From NCBI RefSeq assembly GCF_019802345.1, contig NZ_JAINDZ010000009.1, positions 81,796 to 145,795 of the forward strand: 64,000 nt of DNA, read 5' to 3'. Shown here one piece after another: positions 9,489 through 18,339 of this stretch (the first letter of the stretch is position 1; each line of letters begins with the position of its first letter). This DNA comes from Methylosinus sp. Sm6 (GTDB lineage: Bacteria > Pseudomonadota > Alphaproteobacteria > Rhizobiales > Beijerinckiaceae). The translations under genes and the position numbers were made by a program. The notes below the pieces were generated by a model. The model did no database searches and was not told the DNA's origin. It was given only the letters and a program-made list of their open reading frames with translations.

Positions 9489-10495
9489 GAACCCGGGCTG
9501 TCATCGGCCGGGCGGCCATGGCCATGCTCGCGGCCGCGGCCCTGCTGCTTCTGCAGGACGCCGCGTTGGCGCAGGCGGCGCGCCACCCCTTCGCCGTGGG
9601 TCCGTCGGAGAGCGGCGGCGCGGCGGGCGGCTTCGCCGGACTGATCATCGCCTGGCAGAGCAAGTTCCAGCTGCAGTTGCAAGCCGGCGTGCGGGCGCTG
9701 AAGACCGATGGCGGCGCCTTTTTTCCGCTGGCCGCGGCGAGCTTCGCCTATGGCGTGTTCCATGCGGCGGGACCCGGCCACGGCAAGGCCGTGCTCGCAT
9801 CCTACATGATCGCCAATGAGACCGCGCTGAAGCGCGGCCTGCTGCTGGCGGCGCTCGCGGCCCTGCTGCAGGGGGCGGTGGCGATCGCCATCGTCGGCGT
9901 CGCGGCCATCGCCTTCTCCGCCACGGCGCGGGAAATGACCGACACGGCGCGCCTCGTCGAGGCCGCGAGCTATCTCCTCATCGCGGCGCTGGGGGCGAGG
10001 CTGGTCTTTGTGAAGGGCCGCGCCTTTTCGGATGCGCTGCGGGAGCCGGTCCTCGCCCTCGCGCCGGCCCGCGCCTTCGCCTGCGAATGGGCCGGCGATG
10101 CGACACATGTCCACGGTCCCGATTGCAGACATGCGCATATGGTCGACCCGGCGACGCTGGGCGCCGGATTTCGCTGGAGCGACGCGCTGACGACCGTGCT
10201 CGCGGCGGGTCTTCGACCCTGTTCCGGCGCCTTGCTCGTGCTGGCTTTCGCGCTCGCACAGGGCGTGTTTCTCGCCGGCGCCGGGGCGATCCTGCTGATG
10301 TCCGCGGGCACGGCCATCACCACCGGCGCATTGGCGGCGACGGCCGTCTTCGCCAAGGGCGCCGCGGCGCGGCTGACGCAAAAGAGCTCGCGGCGCGCGA
10401 CGATGATCTTTCGCGGCGCCGAGCTGGCCGCCGCCGTCCTGGTGCTCGTCATCGGCGTCGCGCTGCTCGCCGGCTGGCGGGCGCAATCCTCCTGA
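9485..10495 (+). CDS. Nickel/cobalt exporter-like membrane protein (NicO/RcnA family)
   Basis: A 336-residue polytopic inner-membrane protein. Motifs of the NicO family are visible: FAYGVFHAAGPGHGKAVLASY (about residues 82-102; the HAAGPGHGK histidines are the signature) and GLRPCSGALLVLAFALAQG later. Between them lies a soluble loop with clustered histidines (HVHGPDCRHAHM), a typical metal-binding loop. About six to seven hydrophobic helices follow. The likely start is GTG at 9485, overlapping the DUF1007 stop by 4 bases. The protein probably exports Ni2+ or Co2+, with the DUF1007 partner in the periplasm. Metal specificity cannot be read from the sequence. Confidence 0.85.
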   Translation: MRTRAVIGRAAMAMLAAAALLLLQDAALAQAARHPFAVGPSESGGAAGGFAGLIIAWQSKFQLQLQAGVRALKTDGGAFFPLAAASFAYGVFHAAGPGHGKAVLASYMIANETALKRGLLLAALAALLQGAVAIAIVGVAAIAFSATAREMTDTARLVEAASYLLIAALGARLVFVKGRAFSDALREPVLALAPARAFACEWAGDATHVHGPDCRHAHMVDPATLGAGFRWSDALTTVLAAGLRPCSGALLVLAFALAQGVFLAGAGAILLMSAGTAITTGALAATAVFAKGAAARLTQKSSRRATMIFRGAELAAAVLVLVIGVALLAGWRAQSS

Positions 10496-10511
10496 AGTGA
10501 GCGGAGCGAAT

Positions 10512-10529
10512 GCGAGCCTGAAGGCTCGC
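10512..10529. repeat. Dispersed palindrome GCGAGCC-TGAA-GGCTCGC, copy 1
   Basis: Perfect 7-base arms around TGAA, in the gap after the NicO gene. It belongs to the family also seen near 16727, 32380, 39695, 42049, 43991 and 62943, and may end the upstream transcript. Confidence 0.7.
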
Positions 10530-10660
10530 CGATCGCTCGCGATTGCTGCGTCGCCGCATAGGAAGGCGCGAGCCTGGGGCTGCGCCCGTGGGCGATGCGC
10601 GCTATGTGTTCATGGGATTCGCTCTTTTCGTCGCGCCGCCCGCGCGTCACGAGGCCACGC

Positions 10661-12382
10661 ATGACAGCCGCATCTCTCGCGCTCGATCCCTATGCCGAGC
10701 GTCCCTGGCTCGCGTCCTATCCGGCATCCGTCGCGCCGGAGATCGATCCCGCCGAGCCGCGCACGCTGGTGGAGATTTTCCGCCGCAGCGTCGCCGATCA
10801 TGCCGACAGCGTCGCGCTCGAGAGCTTCGGCGCAACGCTCACTTTCGCGCAGTTCGGCCGCGCCGCGCGCGACGTCGCCGGCTGGCTGCAAGCGCAGGGG
10901 CTGAAGAAAGGCGACCGTATCGCCATCATGTCGCCCAATGTGATGGCTTATCCGCCGCTCATCTTCGGCGTGCTGCTCGCCGGCGGCGCCGTGGTCAATG
11001 TCAATCCGCTCTACACGCCGAGCGAGCTAGCGTTTCAGATCAATGATTCGGGCGCGCGCATGCTGTTCGTGCTCGAAAATTTCGCGCATACGGTCGAAGC
11101 CGCCTGGCCGTCCATGTCGCTCGACCTCGCGGTCGTCATGACGCCCGGCGATCTCCTCGGGCTCAAAGGCAAGCTCGTCGATTTCGTCTCGCGCCACGTG
11201 AAGCGCGCCGTGCGCCCCTATCGCCTGCCGCGCAGCCTGCGTTTTGCCGCCGTGCTGAAGCAGGGCGCCGCGCAGGAGCCGCGCGACGCCGACATCGCGC
11301 CGGACGATCTCGCCTTTCTGCAATATACCGGCGGCACGACGGGCGTCGCCAAGGGCGCGATGTTGCTTCATCGCAATGTCGCGGCCAATGTGGCGCAAGC
11401 GACCGCCTGGCTGCATCCCTTCGTGCTGGAGGCCTCCGGGCGCGAGCGGCCGCAGAAGATGGTGGCGGCGCTGCCGCTCTATCACATTTTCGGCCTCACG
11501 GCCTGTCTCCTCGTGCTGGTGCGCATCGGCGGCTCGTGCCTCCTCATCGCCAATCCGCGCGACATAGCGGGCTTCGTGAAGACGCTGCGCAGATCGCGCT
11601 TCTCGATGATCTCCGGCGTCAACACGCTCTATGCGGCGCTCGCCGACCATCCGAAATTCGCCGATGTCGATTTCTCCCGCCTCGTCTTCTGCATCGCCGG
11701 CGGCATGGCGACGCAGGACGTCGTCGCGCGCAAATGGAAAAAGATCACCGGCCGTCCGATCATCGAGGGCTATGGGCTCTCCGAGACATCGCCCGTCATC
11801 GCCTGCAACCGGCCCGATCTCAAGGAATTCTCGGGAACGATCGGCTATCCGCATCCCTCGACTCTAGTGTCGATCCGCGCGCCTACGGGCGAGCCGGTTC
11901 CCTTGGGCGAGCGCGGCGAGCTCTGCGTGAAGGGACCGCAGGTGATGCCGGGCTATTGGAACAGGCCCGCGGAGACCGAAGCGGCCTTCACATCGGACGG
12001 ATATCTGCGCACGGGCGATGTCGCGATCATGCTGCCGGACGGTCAGGTGAAGCTCGTCGATCGCCTGAAGGAGATGATTCTCGTCTCCGGCTTCAACGTC
12101 TATCCGAACGAGGTCGAGAATGTGCTGGTTCAGCATCCGAAGGTGAAGGAGGCGGCGGTGATCGGCGTGCCGGATCCGCATTCGGGCGAAGCGCCGCTCG
12201 CCTTCATCGTGCCGCGCGACGCCGGCGTCACCGGCGCCGAGCTGCACGATTTCTGCCGCAAGACGCTGACCCATTACAAGGCGCCGCGCCATTTCGAATT
12301 CCGCGACAGCCTGCCGAAGAGCAATGTCGGCAAGGTGCTGCGGCGCGTGTTGCGCGAAGAGGTCGAAGCGCGCAAAAAATAG
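10661..12382 (+). CDS. fadD: Long-chain fatty-acid--CoA ligase
   Basis: A 573-residue adenylate-forming enzyme that activates fatty acids with ATP and CoA for beta-oxidation or lipid recycling, acting at the inner face of the membrane. Motifs: the P-loop YTGGTTGVAKGAM (about residue 224), the A5 motif GYGLSETSPV, the YLRTGDVAIM and VDRLKEMILVSGFNVYPNEVE segments (A7/A8, fatty-acid signature), and the catalytic lysine in PKSNVGKVLRR near the C-terminus. Length matches FadD. ATG at 10661 is used, with GAGG upstream; the open frame extends 22 codons further but those lie in a palindrome-bearing spacer. It is monocistronic: repeats flank it on both sides. Confidence 0.9.
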   Translation: MTAASLALDPYAERPWLASYPASVAPEIDPAEPRTLVEIFRRSVADHADSVALESFGATLTFAQFGRAARDVAGWLQAQGLKKGDRIAIMSPNVMAYPPLIFGVLLAGGAVVNVNPLYTPSELAFQINDSGARMLFVLENFAHTVEAAWPSMSLDLAVVMTPGDLLGLKGKLVDFVSRHVKRAVRPYRLPRSLRFAAVLKQGAAQEPRDADIAPDDLAFLQYTGGTTGVAKGAMLLHRNVAANVAQATAWLHPFVLEASGRERPQKMVAALPLYHIFGLTACLLVLVRIGGSCLLIANPRDIAGFVKTLRRSRFSMISGVNTLYAALADHPKFADVDFSRLVFCIAGGMATQDVVARKWKKITGRPIIEGYGLSETSPVIACNRPDLKEFSGTIGYPHPSTLVSIRAPTGEPVPLGERGELCVKGPQVMPGYWNRPAETEAAFTSDGYLRTGDVAIMLPDGQVKLVDRLKEMILVSGFNVYPNEVENVLVQHPKVKEAAVIGVPDPHSGEAPLAFIVPRDAGVTGAELHDFCRKTLTHYKAPRHFEFRDSLPKSNVGKVLRRVLREEVEARKK

Positions 12383-12403
12383 AGCGGAATGACGACGCGC
12401 GCT

Positions 12404-12556
12404 CCTTCTCCCGCTGAGCGGGAGAAGGTGGCCCGACGAAGTCGGGTCGGATGAGGGCATGCGCCGAAAAGGCGCGATGTCGACGCGCCGCTAATCCCGA
12501 GGAGCCTCATCCGACCGCGCTTCGCGGGGCCACGTTCTCCCGCGAGCGGGAGAAGG
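12404..12556. repeat. Composite palindromic intergenic element
   Basis: A 153-base element between convergent fadD and bioA. It begins with a perfect 11-base stem CCTTCTCCCGC/GCGGGAGAAGG (12404-12428) and ends with a 9-base stem TTCTCCCGC/GCGGGAGAA (12535-12554). Inside, GGTCGGATGAGG (12445-12456) is the exact complement of CCTCATCCGACC (12505-12516). This is the usual layout of paired palindromic repeats in Rhizobiales. It probably also works as a bidirectional terminator. Confidence 0.8.
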
Positions 12557-12569
12557 AAAACGCAAACCT

Positions 12570-13835
12570 TCAGGCAAAGCGATCTGCGGCTTCTTCGATC
12601 GCGTCATAAACCGCGTCGAGCTCATTCGCCTCCACGCAATAGGGCGGCAACACATAGATCGTATTGCCGAGCGGGCGCAGCAGCAGGCCGCGCGAGACGA
12701 AGAAGTCGTGCAGCGCCGGGCCGATCGTCGCCAGATAGCCGCTGTCGTTCACACGCAGATCGAGCGCCGCGATCGTGCCGATGCGACGCACGTCGGCGAA
12801 GCGGTTGCTGCGCGCAAAGCGCGCGAGCCGCTCCTCCTGCATCGCGCAGAGGCGCGCGATGCGGCCGCGCACATCCTCGCTCTCCCAAATATCGAGATTG
12901 GCGAGCGCCGCGGCGCAGGCGATCGGATTGGCGGTGAAGGAGCTCGAGTGAAAGAACGCGCGCGCGCGGTCGGTCGAATAATGCGCGTCGAAAATCTCCG
13001 CCTTGCACATTGTGACGGCGAGCGGCAGCGAGCCGCCGGTCAGGCCCTTGGCATAGCAGGCGATGTCGGGAACGATTCCGGCCTGCTCGCAGGCGAATAA
13101 AGTTCCCGTGCGGCCGAAGCCGGTCATCACCTCATCGGCGACGAACAGCACGTCATGCGCCGCGCAGATGCGCCGCATCTCGCGCAAGGTCTCGGCGCCA
13201 TAAACGAGCATGCCGCCGGCGCCGAGCACCAGCGGCTCGACGACGAAAGCCGCAGCGTCGCCTTTGCTGCACGCCGCCTCCAGCGCGTCGAGCGTCGCCT
13301 GTTCGGCGCCGGCGCGCGGAAAGGGGATGCGCGTCACATCGAACAGCAGCGGCTCATAGGCCGCGTTGAACACCGAGCGCGCGCCGGTCGACATGGCGCC
13401 GATGGTGTCGCCATGATAGCCGTGCTCCAGCGCCAGCACGCGCGCGCGCGGCTCGCCGCGATTGCGGAAGAAGCCGAGCGCCATTTTGATCGCGACCTCG
13501 ACCGAGGTGGAGCCGCTGTCGGAATAAAATAGGTGATCGAGCCCCGCCGGGGTCATCGCGACGAGCCGTCGCGCGAGGCTTTCGGCCGGCTCATGCGTGA
13601 AGCCGGCGAAGATCAGCTGATCGAGACGATCGGCCTGATCCTTGATCGCCTGCACGATGCGCGGATGGCGATGGCCGTGAGTGATCACCCACCAGGAGGA
13701 GATGGCGTCGAGAATGCGGCGCCCGTCCGCCGTCTCCAGCCAGGCCCCCTCCCCGCGCGTGACGAGGATCGCGTCCTTCTGCAGCGCGTGCTGCGTGAAG
13801 GGCCGCCAGATGGGCGAGGAATCGGAAGGGCTCAT
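12570..13835 (-). CDS. bioA: Adenosylmethionine--8-amino-7-oxononanoate aminotransferase
   Basis: PLP-dependent class III aminotransferase that makes 7,8-diaminopelargonate (DAPA) in biotin synthesis, using S-adenosylmethionine as amino donor. The 421 residues are the normal length. Visible: IWRPFTQHA at the N-terminus and ISSWWVITHGHRHP (substrate pocket, typical of BioA rather than other class III enzymes), GSTSVEVAIKMA (phosphate binding), VADEVMTGFGRTG with the PLP aspartate, and the Schiff-base lysine K263 in YAKGLTGGSLPL. It is about 500 bases downstream of bioD on the same strand, with repeats between, so it probably has its own promoter. Confidence 0.95.
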   Translation of the reverse strand: MSPSDSSPIWRPFTQHALQKDAILVTRGEGAWLETADGRRILDAISSWWVITHGHRHPRIVQAIKDQADRLDQLIFAGFTHEPAESLARRLVAMTPAGLDHLFYSDSGSTSVEVAIKMALGFFRNRGEPRARVLALEHGYHGDTIGAMSTGARSVFNAAYEPLLFDVTRIPFPRAGAEQATLDALEAACSKGDAAAFVVEPLVLGAGGMLVYGAETLREMRRICAAHDVLFVADEVMTGFGRTGTLFACEQAGIVPDIACYAKGLTGGSLPLAVTMCKAEIFDAHYSTDRARAFFHSSSFTANPIACAAALANLDIWESEDVRGRIARLCAMQEERLARFARSNRFADVRRIGTIAALDLRVNDSGYLATIGPALHDFFVSRGLLLRPLGNTIYVLPPYCVEANELDAVYDAIEEAADRFA

Positions 13836-14337
13836 GGCGTCGCTCCGCTCCCGTCGCGCGTTCGGACGGCGGCGCCGGAAGATCGCCAGCGACGATCGAG
13901 CGCGACTCCTTCTCCCAAGGAGAGACGGCAGCCTCGCGAAACGAGGTCGGGTGAGGGGTTGTGCAAAAATCGGAGAGGCAGCGACCTATCCCCCGGCCGC
14001 TCCGCGGCCACCCTCTCCCTATAGGCTACCGCATGCACACATCTTGGAATGCGCAGCGCCGTCATGGCCAGGCTTGTCCCGGCCATCCACGCCGAGCCGC
14101 CGAGATAGTTTTGGAAAGCGCCAGCGATCTGCGAATGTCTCGTTTTTGCGCCAAGTCGCGGAGACTGTCGCCGCGGCGTCGACGCCGCGCATGAATGTGC
14201 GAGACACCTCGGCGTTGCGGCGTGGATGGCCGGGACGAGCCCGGCCATGACGGCCTCCTGGAAATGAGCGACTCCCTTAGCCCTATGGGAGAGGGATGCG
14301 CCCATGCTTGAACGATTTGCTCGGCGCTGGTCGGGGA
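13836..14337. other. Repeat-filled intergenic region between bioD and bioA
   Basis: 502 bases with no believable gene. The left part (13907-13956) is a degenerate copy of the CCTTCTCCC palindrome family. The rest is the nested inverted repeat described separately. Short frames here encode the AGLVPAIHA-type string that is a well-known artefact of such repeats. Confidence 0.7.
14011..14295. repeat. Nested inverted repeat, about 285 bases
   Basis: Outer arms CCCTCTCCCTATAGG (from 14011) and CCTATGGGAGAGGG (14282-14295) are near-perfect complements. Inside, a 35-base arm at 14059-14093 (GTCATGGCC...GGCCATCCACGCC) is complementary, with a few mismatches, to 14219-14253. About 125 bases of unrelated sequence lie in the centre. 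It looks like one palindromic element inserted into another, or a MITE-like unit. Confidence 0.7.
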
Positions 14338-14970
14338 TCAAATGTCATCCCCCGAAAAATCCGCGAGCCGAAACGCCTCCTCGAAGCTCGCGCGCAACTC
14401 TTCCGCCGTCAGCGAGGCGAGGAGCGGCAGACGCCCAAGATCGCGCGCGCCCGACATTTGCGCGATGATGCGCCGCGTCTCCTCATTCTCGTCGCCGATG
14501 AAGGCGACGCCGAGCACGGGGATGTCGCGGCGGCGCAGCGCCTCCAGCGACAGCAGGCCGTGATTGATCGCGCCGAGCGTCGTGCGCGCGCAGAGCACTG
14601 TGGGCAGGCGCCATTGCGCGAGGAGATCGGCGGTCGGCAGCGTCTCGGTCAGCGGCGTCATCAGCCCGCCGGCCATCTCGACGACGAGCGGCGCCAGCGA
14701 CGGCGGCGCGAGGCGAGCGGCCTCGATCGTCATCCCGTCGAGCCGCGCGGAAAAATGCGGCGACGCAGGCGTGCGCAGCGAATAGGCTTCCGGCAGCAGC
14801 CTCGCGCTCGGAAGGCCGGAGAGGCGCGCGACGGCTTGCGTATCGGTCTCGCCGTCGAGCCCCGCCTGCACCGGCTTCCAATAATAAGCGCCGAGCGCGC
14901 CGGCGAGCGCCGCGGAGAAAACCGTCTTGCCGACATTGGTGTCCGTGCCGACGACGACGAGGCGCGTCAT
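14338..14970 (-). CDS. bioD: Dethiobiotin synthetase
   Basis: ATP-dependent carboxylase that closes the ureido ring of dethiobiotin from 7,8-diaminopelargonate and CO2. At 210 residues it is the usual size. The P-loop GTDTNVGKT is at residues 8-16, the active-site lysine lies in YWKPVQAG (about 30-37), and [12 protein letters not shown] matches the conserved E-GAGG region, here EMAGG in place of the common EGAGG. Its ATG overlaps the bioF stop by four bases (ATGA), so it is translated from the bioF message. Confidence 0.93.
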   Translation of the reverse strand: MTRLVVVGTDTNVGKTVFSAALAGALGAYYWKPVQAGLDGETDTQAVARLSGLPSARLLPEAYSLRTPASPHFSARLDGMTIEAARLAPPSLAPLVVEMAGGLMTPLTETLPTADLLAQWRLPTVLCARTTLGAINHGLLSLEALRRRDIPVLGVAFIGDENEETRRIIAQMSGARDLGRLPLLASLTAEELRASFEEAFRLADFSGDDI

Positions 14971-16139
14971 GACGCGAGTCTCGCGATCTCCGTCGCGAGA
15001 TCATCGATCATCGCGGCGATCTCGGCCTCGCTCACATCGAGCGTCAGCGTGACGCGCAGCCGCGCCGTTCCCTCGGCCACGGTGGGCGGGCGGATGGCGC
15101 GAGTGTCATAGCCGCGCGCCTGCATGGCCGCGGCGAGCGCGAGCGCGCGCGCGTCCGAGCCGACGACGATCGGCGCGATCTGCGACAGCGGCGCCGCGAG
15201 CCCATGGCGCCGCAGCGCGCGTCCGGCGAGCGCCACGCGCGCGGCGAGCGCCGCACGGCGATCTTCGGCGCCGTCGATGATCGGCAGCGCCGCGCGCACG
15301 CAGGCGGCGAGGAACGGCGACGGCGCGGTGGCGAAGATGAAAGGCCGGCAGCGATTGACGAGAAACTCCCGCAACACGCGCGGCGCCAGAGTCAGCGCGC
15401 CGGAGAGGCCGAGCGCCTTGCCGCAAGTGTGCAGCGTGACGACATTGTCGCGCCCCTCGAGCGCCGCCGCGAGGCCGCGCCCGCCGGGGCCGAACACCCC
15501 CGTCGCATGCGCCTCGTCGATGAAGAGGAACGCTTCATATCGCTCCGCGAGCGCGGCGAGATCGGCGAGCGGCGCGAAATCGCCGTCCATGCTGTAGAGG
15601 CTCTCGACGATCAGGAAGGGCCGGCCGGTTCCGCCGGCGCGGCGAAAGGCGTGGATCGCCGCCTCGAAAGCGTCGACGTCATTATGCGCGGCGGCGACGC
15701 TCGTCGCCCGGGAGAGGCGCATGCCGTCATGCGCGCTCGCATGCACCAGCGCGTCATGCACGATGAGATCGCCGCGCTGCGGCAGCGTCGCCAGCAGAGC
15801 GGCATTGGCGGAAAAGCCGGCGCCGAAGAAGAGCGCGCTCTCGGCCCCGAAGAAGGCGGCGGCCTCTTTCTCCAGCGCCTCGTGCTCGGGATGATTTCCG
15901 CGCAGCAGGCGCGAGCCGCCGGCGCCGAGCGGAACGCCGCGCGCCAGAGCCGCGGCGGCGGCCTGCGCATATTCGGGCGACTCGGCGAGGCCGAGATAAT
16001 CATTGGAGGTGAAGTCGAGGCCCGTGCGCGGCGCGAGCCTGCGCAGCCTGTCATGGGCGGCGAGGCCGGCGAGATCGGCGGCATAGGCCCCGAGCAGCCC
16101 GCCGCCGCCGGGCTGCGCCTTCGATGTTTGATTCGGCAC
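14967..16139 (-). CDS. bioF: 8-amino-7-oxononanoate synthase
   Basis: PLP enzyme of the alpha-oxoamine synthase family. It condenses pimeloyl-thioester with L-alanine to give 8-amino-7-oxononanoate (KAPA), the first ring-precursor step of biotin synthesis. With GTG at 16139 the protein has 390 residues, the family norm. AGGAAG lies a few bases upstream, and the longer frame to 16409 adds 90 unrelated residues. Motifs: [12 protein letters not shown] (42-53), [19 protein letters not shown] (72-90), [15 protein letters not shown] (206-220), and the PLP lysine K241 in [12 protein letters not shown]. It is first gene of a bioF-bioD operon and divergent from the Rieske gene. bioB and bioC are not in the window. 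Confidence 0.94.
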   Translation of the reverse strand: MPNQTSKAQPGGGGLLGAYAADLAGLAAHDRLRRLAPRTGLDFTSNDYLGLAESPEYAQAAAAALARGVPLGAGGSRLLRGNHPEHEALEKEAAAFFGAESALFFGAGFSANAALLATLPQRGDLIVHDALVHASAHDGMRLSRATSVAAAHNDVDAFEAAIHAFRRAGGTGRPFLIVESLYSMDGDFAPLADLAALAERYEAFLFIDEAHATGVFGPGGRGLAAALEGRDNVVTLHTCGKALGLSGALTLAPRVLREFLVNRCRPFIFATAPSPFLAACVRAALPIIDGAEDRRAALAARVALAGRALRRHGLAAPLSQIAPIVVGSDARALALAAAMQARGYDTRAIRPPTVAEGTARLRVTLTLDVSEAEIAAMIDDLATEIARLAS

Positions 16140-16296
16140 GAGCTTCCTGTTTGCTGCGGCGAGACCGGCCGATGACGCCCGTCCGGGGAATAGGGCGTCG
16201 CCGGCCGCCTGTCGAGTCCCGCCCGGCGCGCTGGTGATGCGCTGGTCCGCAACTTGCGTAACGGTCGGACTGTCCTTGACGAGAAGGCGAGCTTCG

Positions 16297-16644
16297 ATGG
16301 CGTTCACCTCCATTTGCAACAAAGACGCCGTGAGCGAGGGCGGCATGGGCCTGTTCCAGGCCGGCCGCAAGAGCGTGCTGCTGGTCTGGCCGGAGGGCGG
16401 CGAGCTCAAGGCCTATCGCGGACGCTGCCCCCACGCCGACATGCCGCTGACCGAGGCCACCTTCAACGGCGCGACGGTGACCTGCCCGCATCACATGTGG
16501 GGCTTCGACGGCGCGAACGGCAAATGCGTCACCCATCTCGTCCGCAATGCGCTGCATCCTTACGAGCTGCGCGTCGAAGGCGACGAGATCCAGGTCGATG
16601 TCGGGCCGGCGCGGCCGCCGCGCTCGGGCGGCGAATCGGCCTGA
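16297..16644 (+). CDS. Rieske [2Fe-2S] ferredoxin-like protein
   Basis: A 115-residue single-domain Rieske protein. Both cluster-binding boxes are present: CPHADMPL (box 1, C-x-H) and CPHHMWGFD (box 2, C-x-x-H), spaced about 17 residues as in soluble oxygenase ferredoxins such as TmoC. There is no signal peptide or membrane anchor, so it is cytoplasmic. The ATG at 16297 has GAAGG about nine bases upstream. No oxygenase or reductase gene is adjacent, so its partner is unknown; it is divergent from bioF. A hairpin at 16727 may end its transcript. Confidence 0.88.
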   Translation: MAFTSICNKDAVSEGGMGLFQAGRKSVLLVWPEGGELKAYRGRCPHADMPLTEATFNGATVTCPHHMWGFDGANGKCVTHLVRNALHPYELRVEGDEIQVDVGPARPPRSGGESA

Positions 16645-16726
16645 CGCCGTCACTCGCGAGACGCAGCGGCGGCGCTCGACGAGCGACGCCGCCCTGGCAG
16701 CCTGCGCCGGCAAATTCGAAGCCTCT

Positions 16727-16820
16727 CGAGAGCGAGCCATCAGGCTCGCTCTCGAAGCCCATCAAATTCGATCATCGAACGGAATCGTTCGATCGATCAG
16801 AATTCGCTCGAACTGAAGAA
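16727..16820. repeat. Dispersed palindrome family, copy 2, with shared tail
   Basis: CGAGAGCGAGCC pairs perfectly with GGCTCGCTCTCG (12-base stem, loop ATCA, 16727-16754). The following tail CTCGAAGCCCATCAAATTCGA recurs after the copy near 44052. The further stretch GGAATCGTTCGATCGATCAG with AATTCGCTC recurs at 60342-60367, so these elements are mosaics of shared blocks. Confidence 0.75.
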
Positions 16821-16822
16821 TG

Positions 16823-17581
16823 CTAGAGCGGCGGCGGAACCGAGATCTCGCCTGCGCGGCAGCTCTGCCGCGCGACCTCGGGACAGGCGCGGAATTCGCG
16901 CAGATCGCGCGAGAAGCACAAGCGCACCTCGGCGAGCGCGCCCTTGCGGCAGGTGACGGCGAGCATTCCGGGCCGCAGCCGCGGATTGGCGGCGACGAAG
17001 GCGCGCTGAATGTCGAGCGGCGCGAAGGTCTGCGGCTCACGCGGATGCTCGAAGGGCGCCGGAATGGCGACGCTCTCCCGGGCGCGCCGCACATCGCCGA
17101 AATAATCGCTGGGGCTCTTGCCGGAACAGCGGCCGTGCTTGCGCCACTCGTGACGCGCGAGCCCTTCGTCCGGGAAAAGTCCCTCGGCGCGAGCGAGCGC
17201 GATGCGCGACGGCGACGCGGCGCCGTCGCAATCGCTCGGGAAGCCGTGCTCATATTGCGGCCAGAGGCCATGCACGACGAAAGCCTTGCCTGCTCCCGGC
17301 GCGCATTGCGCACGGCGCTGCGCGCCGTCGCTCTCGCAAAAGCCCGGCGACCAGGAGAGGCTGAGCACATAGAAGTCGAAGTCGCCACCCGCGCGCGGCG
17401 TAGGGCCCATTGAATCCGCCGGCTCGCCGCGGGCGAGCGCCGGCTCGGCGCAAAGGCGCATTGGCGCGAGCGCGACGAGGGCCGCGACGGCAAACGCCGC
17501 CAGCGGAGCCGCGAAGCGCAGCGCCTCGGCACGCGGGCTCCCTTGCCGAAAAGCGAGAAACCTCGAAGCGGCGCGTCGCAT
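16823..17581 (-). CDS. Ribonuclease T2 family protein, exported
   Basis: Periplasmic or secreted RNase that cleaves RNA without strong base preference through a 2',3'-cyclic phosphate. Both catalytic signatures are seen: VHGLWPQ (H104, CAS-1) and HEWRKHG (H144, E145, H149; CAS-2), with cysteines spaced as in bacterial RNase I. Residues 1-45 hold a long N-region and hydrophobic core (APLAAFAVAALVALAP) ending at LCAEP, a signal peptide. ATG at 17581 has GGAGG six bases upstream; the longer frame (to 17650) lacks this. 252 residues is usual. The gene is convergent with the Rieske gene. Confidence 0.9.
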   Translation of the reverse strand: MRRAASRFLAFRQGSPRAEALRFAAPLAAFAVAALVALAPMRLCAEPALARGEPADSMGPTPRAGGDFDFYVLSLSWSPGFCESDGAQRRAQCAPGAGKAFVVHGLWPQYEHGFPSDCDGAASPSRIALARAEGLFPDEGLARHEWRKHGRCSGKSPSDYFGDVRRARESVAIPAPFEHPREPQTFAPLDIQRAFVAANPRLRPGMLAVTCRKGALAEVRLCFSRDLREFRACPEVARQSCRAGEISVPPPL

Positions 17582-17677
17582 CCTCGGCCTCCGACCATGT
17601 CGTAATTCGCCCGATTGATGCAGGAGCGAAGCGCTGCGCGTCAAGAGCACTTTCGCGGTCGAAGGCGCGCAGGGCCG

Positions 17678-17716
17678 TTGACACCGGATAATAGCCTAGC
17701 TAGCTAATAGGATTAT
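17678..17716 (+). promoter_or_regulatory. TTGACA element with overlapping palindrome
   Basis: A perfect TTGACA lies at 17678-17683, with TAGCTA 17 bases downstream (17701-17706) as a weak -10. ATAAT (17688-17692) and ATTAT (17712-17716) with CCTA/TAGG inside them form an imperfect inverted repeat centred on AGCTAGCT, overlapping the -10. This is the position of a repressor operator. It precedes the gene at 17772. Confidence 0.4.
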
Positions 17717-17771
17717 CGCGACGGCCTCGCGCTCGAATCCACACAGGGAGCGCGAAACAGGGAGAGCGAAA

Positions 17772-18197
17772 ATGAGCGATCAATGGGACTATCAAATTCG
17801 TCTCAACCTCTCCGACGACATCGCCGACATCGCGCGACGCGACCCGTCGAATGAGGCGATCCGCCCGCTGGCGGAGATTTTGACGCGGCATCACGCCGCG
17901 CTGCGCAACCAGTTCGACGCCTTCGCCGATTATGTCGCCGCCGCCGAAGCGCATGGCGTCGAGCAGTTCCCGCTCTATAAATGGACTAAGGCCACGATCG
18001 AGGACCCCGAAAAGAAGGCCAAGCATATCCGCGCCTTCTCGCTCCATGTCGATGGCGAGGAGGTCTATCCGAAGGCGGCGGCCGATGCGCTCGAGGCCGA
18101 GCTGGCGCCGCTGGTCGGCGGCGGGATCGTGGTCAAGCTGTCCAAGCACGACACCAATCCGGCGAATAACCCGCAGGCGCCGGCGCATCTGCGCTGA
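17772..18197 (+). CDS. Hypothetical protein, 141 aa
   Basis: I do not recognise this family. It is a soluble acidic protein without signal peptide. The N-terminal part is probably helical (LAEILTRHHAALRNQFDAFADYVAAAE); KWTKATIEDPEKKAKHIRAFSL follows, then a short beta-rich C-terminal part (GGGIVVKLSKHD). GGGAGAGCGAAA directly precedes the ATG. A strong -35-like TTGACA and a palindrome lie about 60-90 bases upstream, so it appears to be individually regulated. Confidence 0.7.
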   Translation: MSDQWDYQIRLNLSDDIADIARRDPSNEAIRPLAEILTRHHAALRNQFDAFADYVAAAEAHGVEQFPLYKWTKATIEDPEKKAKHIRAFSLHVDGEEVYPKAAADALEAELAPLVGGGIVVKLSKHDTNPANNPQAPAHLR

Positions 18198-18339
18198 GCA
18201 GGGTAACGGCGCGTCGCCGTCGATTTCGGCGAAATGGTCGGCGCGTCCGCGAACTCTGCGCTCAATGATTGTATTGCGACGACGGAGCGGATATTAATTT
18301 GCATCGTTCAGTTCCAGCTTCCCATTGCGGAGCAAAACT

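Noticed and set aside
13832..14341. Frames encoding AGLVPAIHA-type sequence
   Set aside because: This string is a known product of translating Rhizobiales palindromic repeats; the stretch is the nested inverted repeat at 14011-14295.
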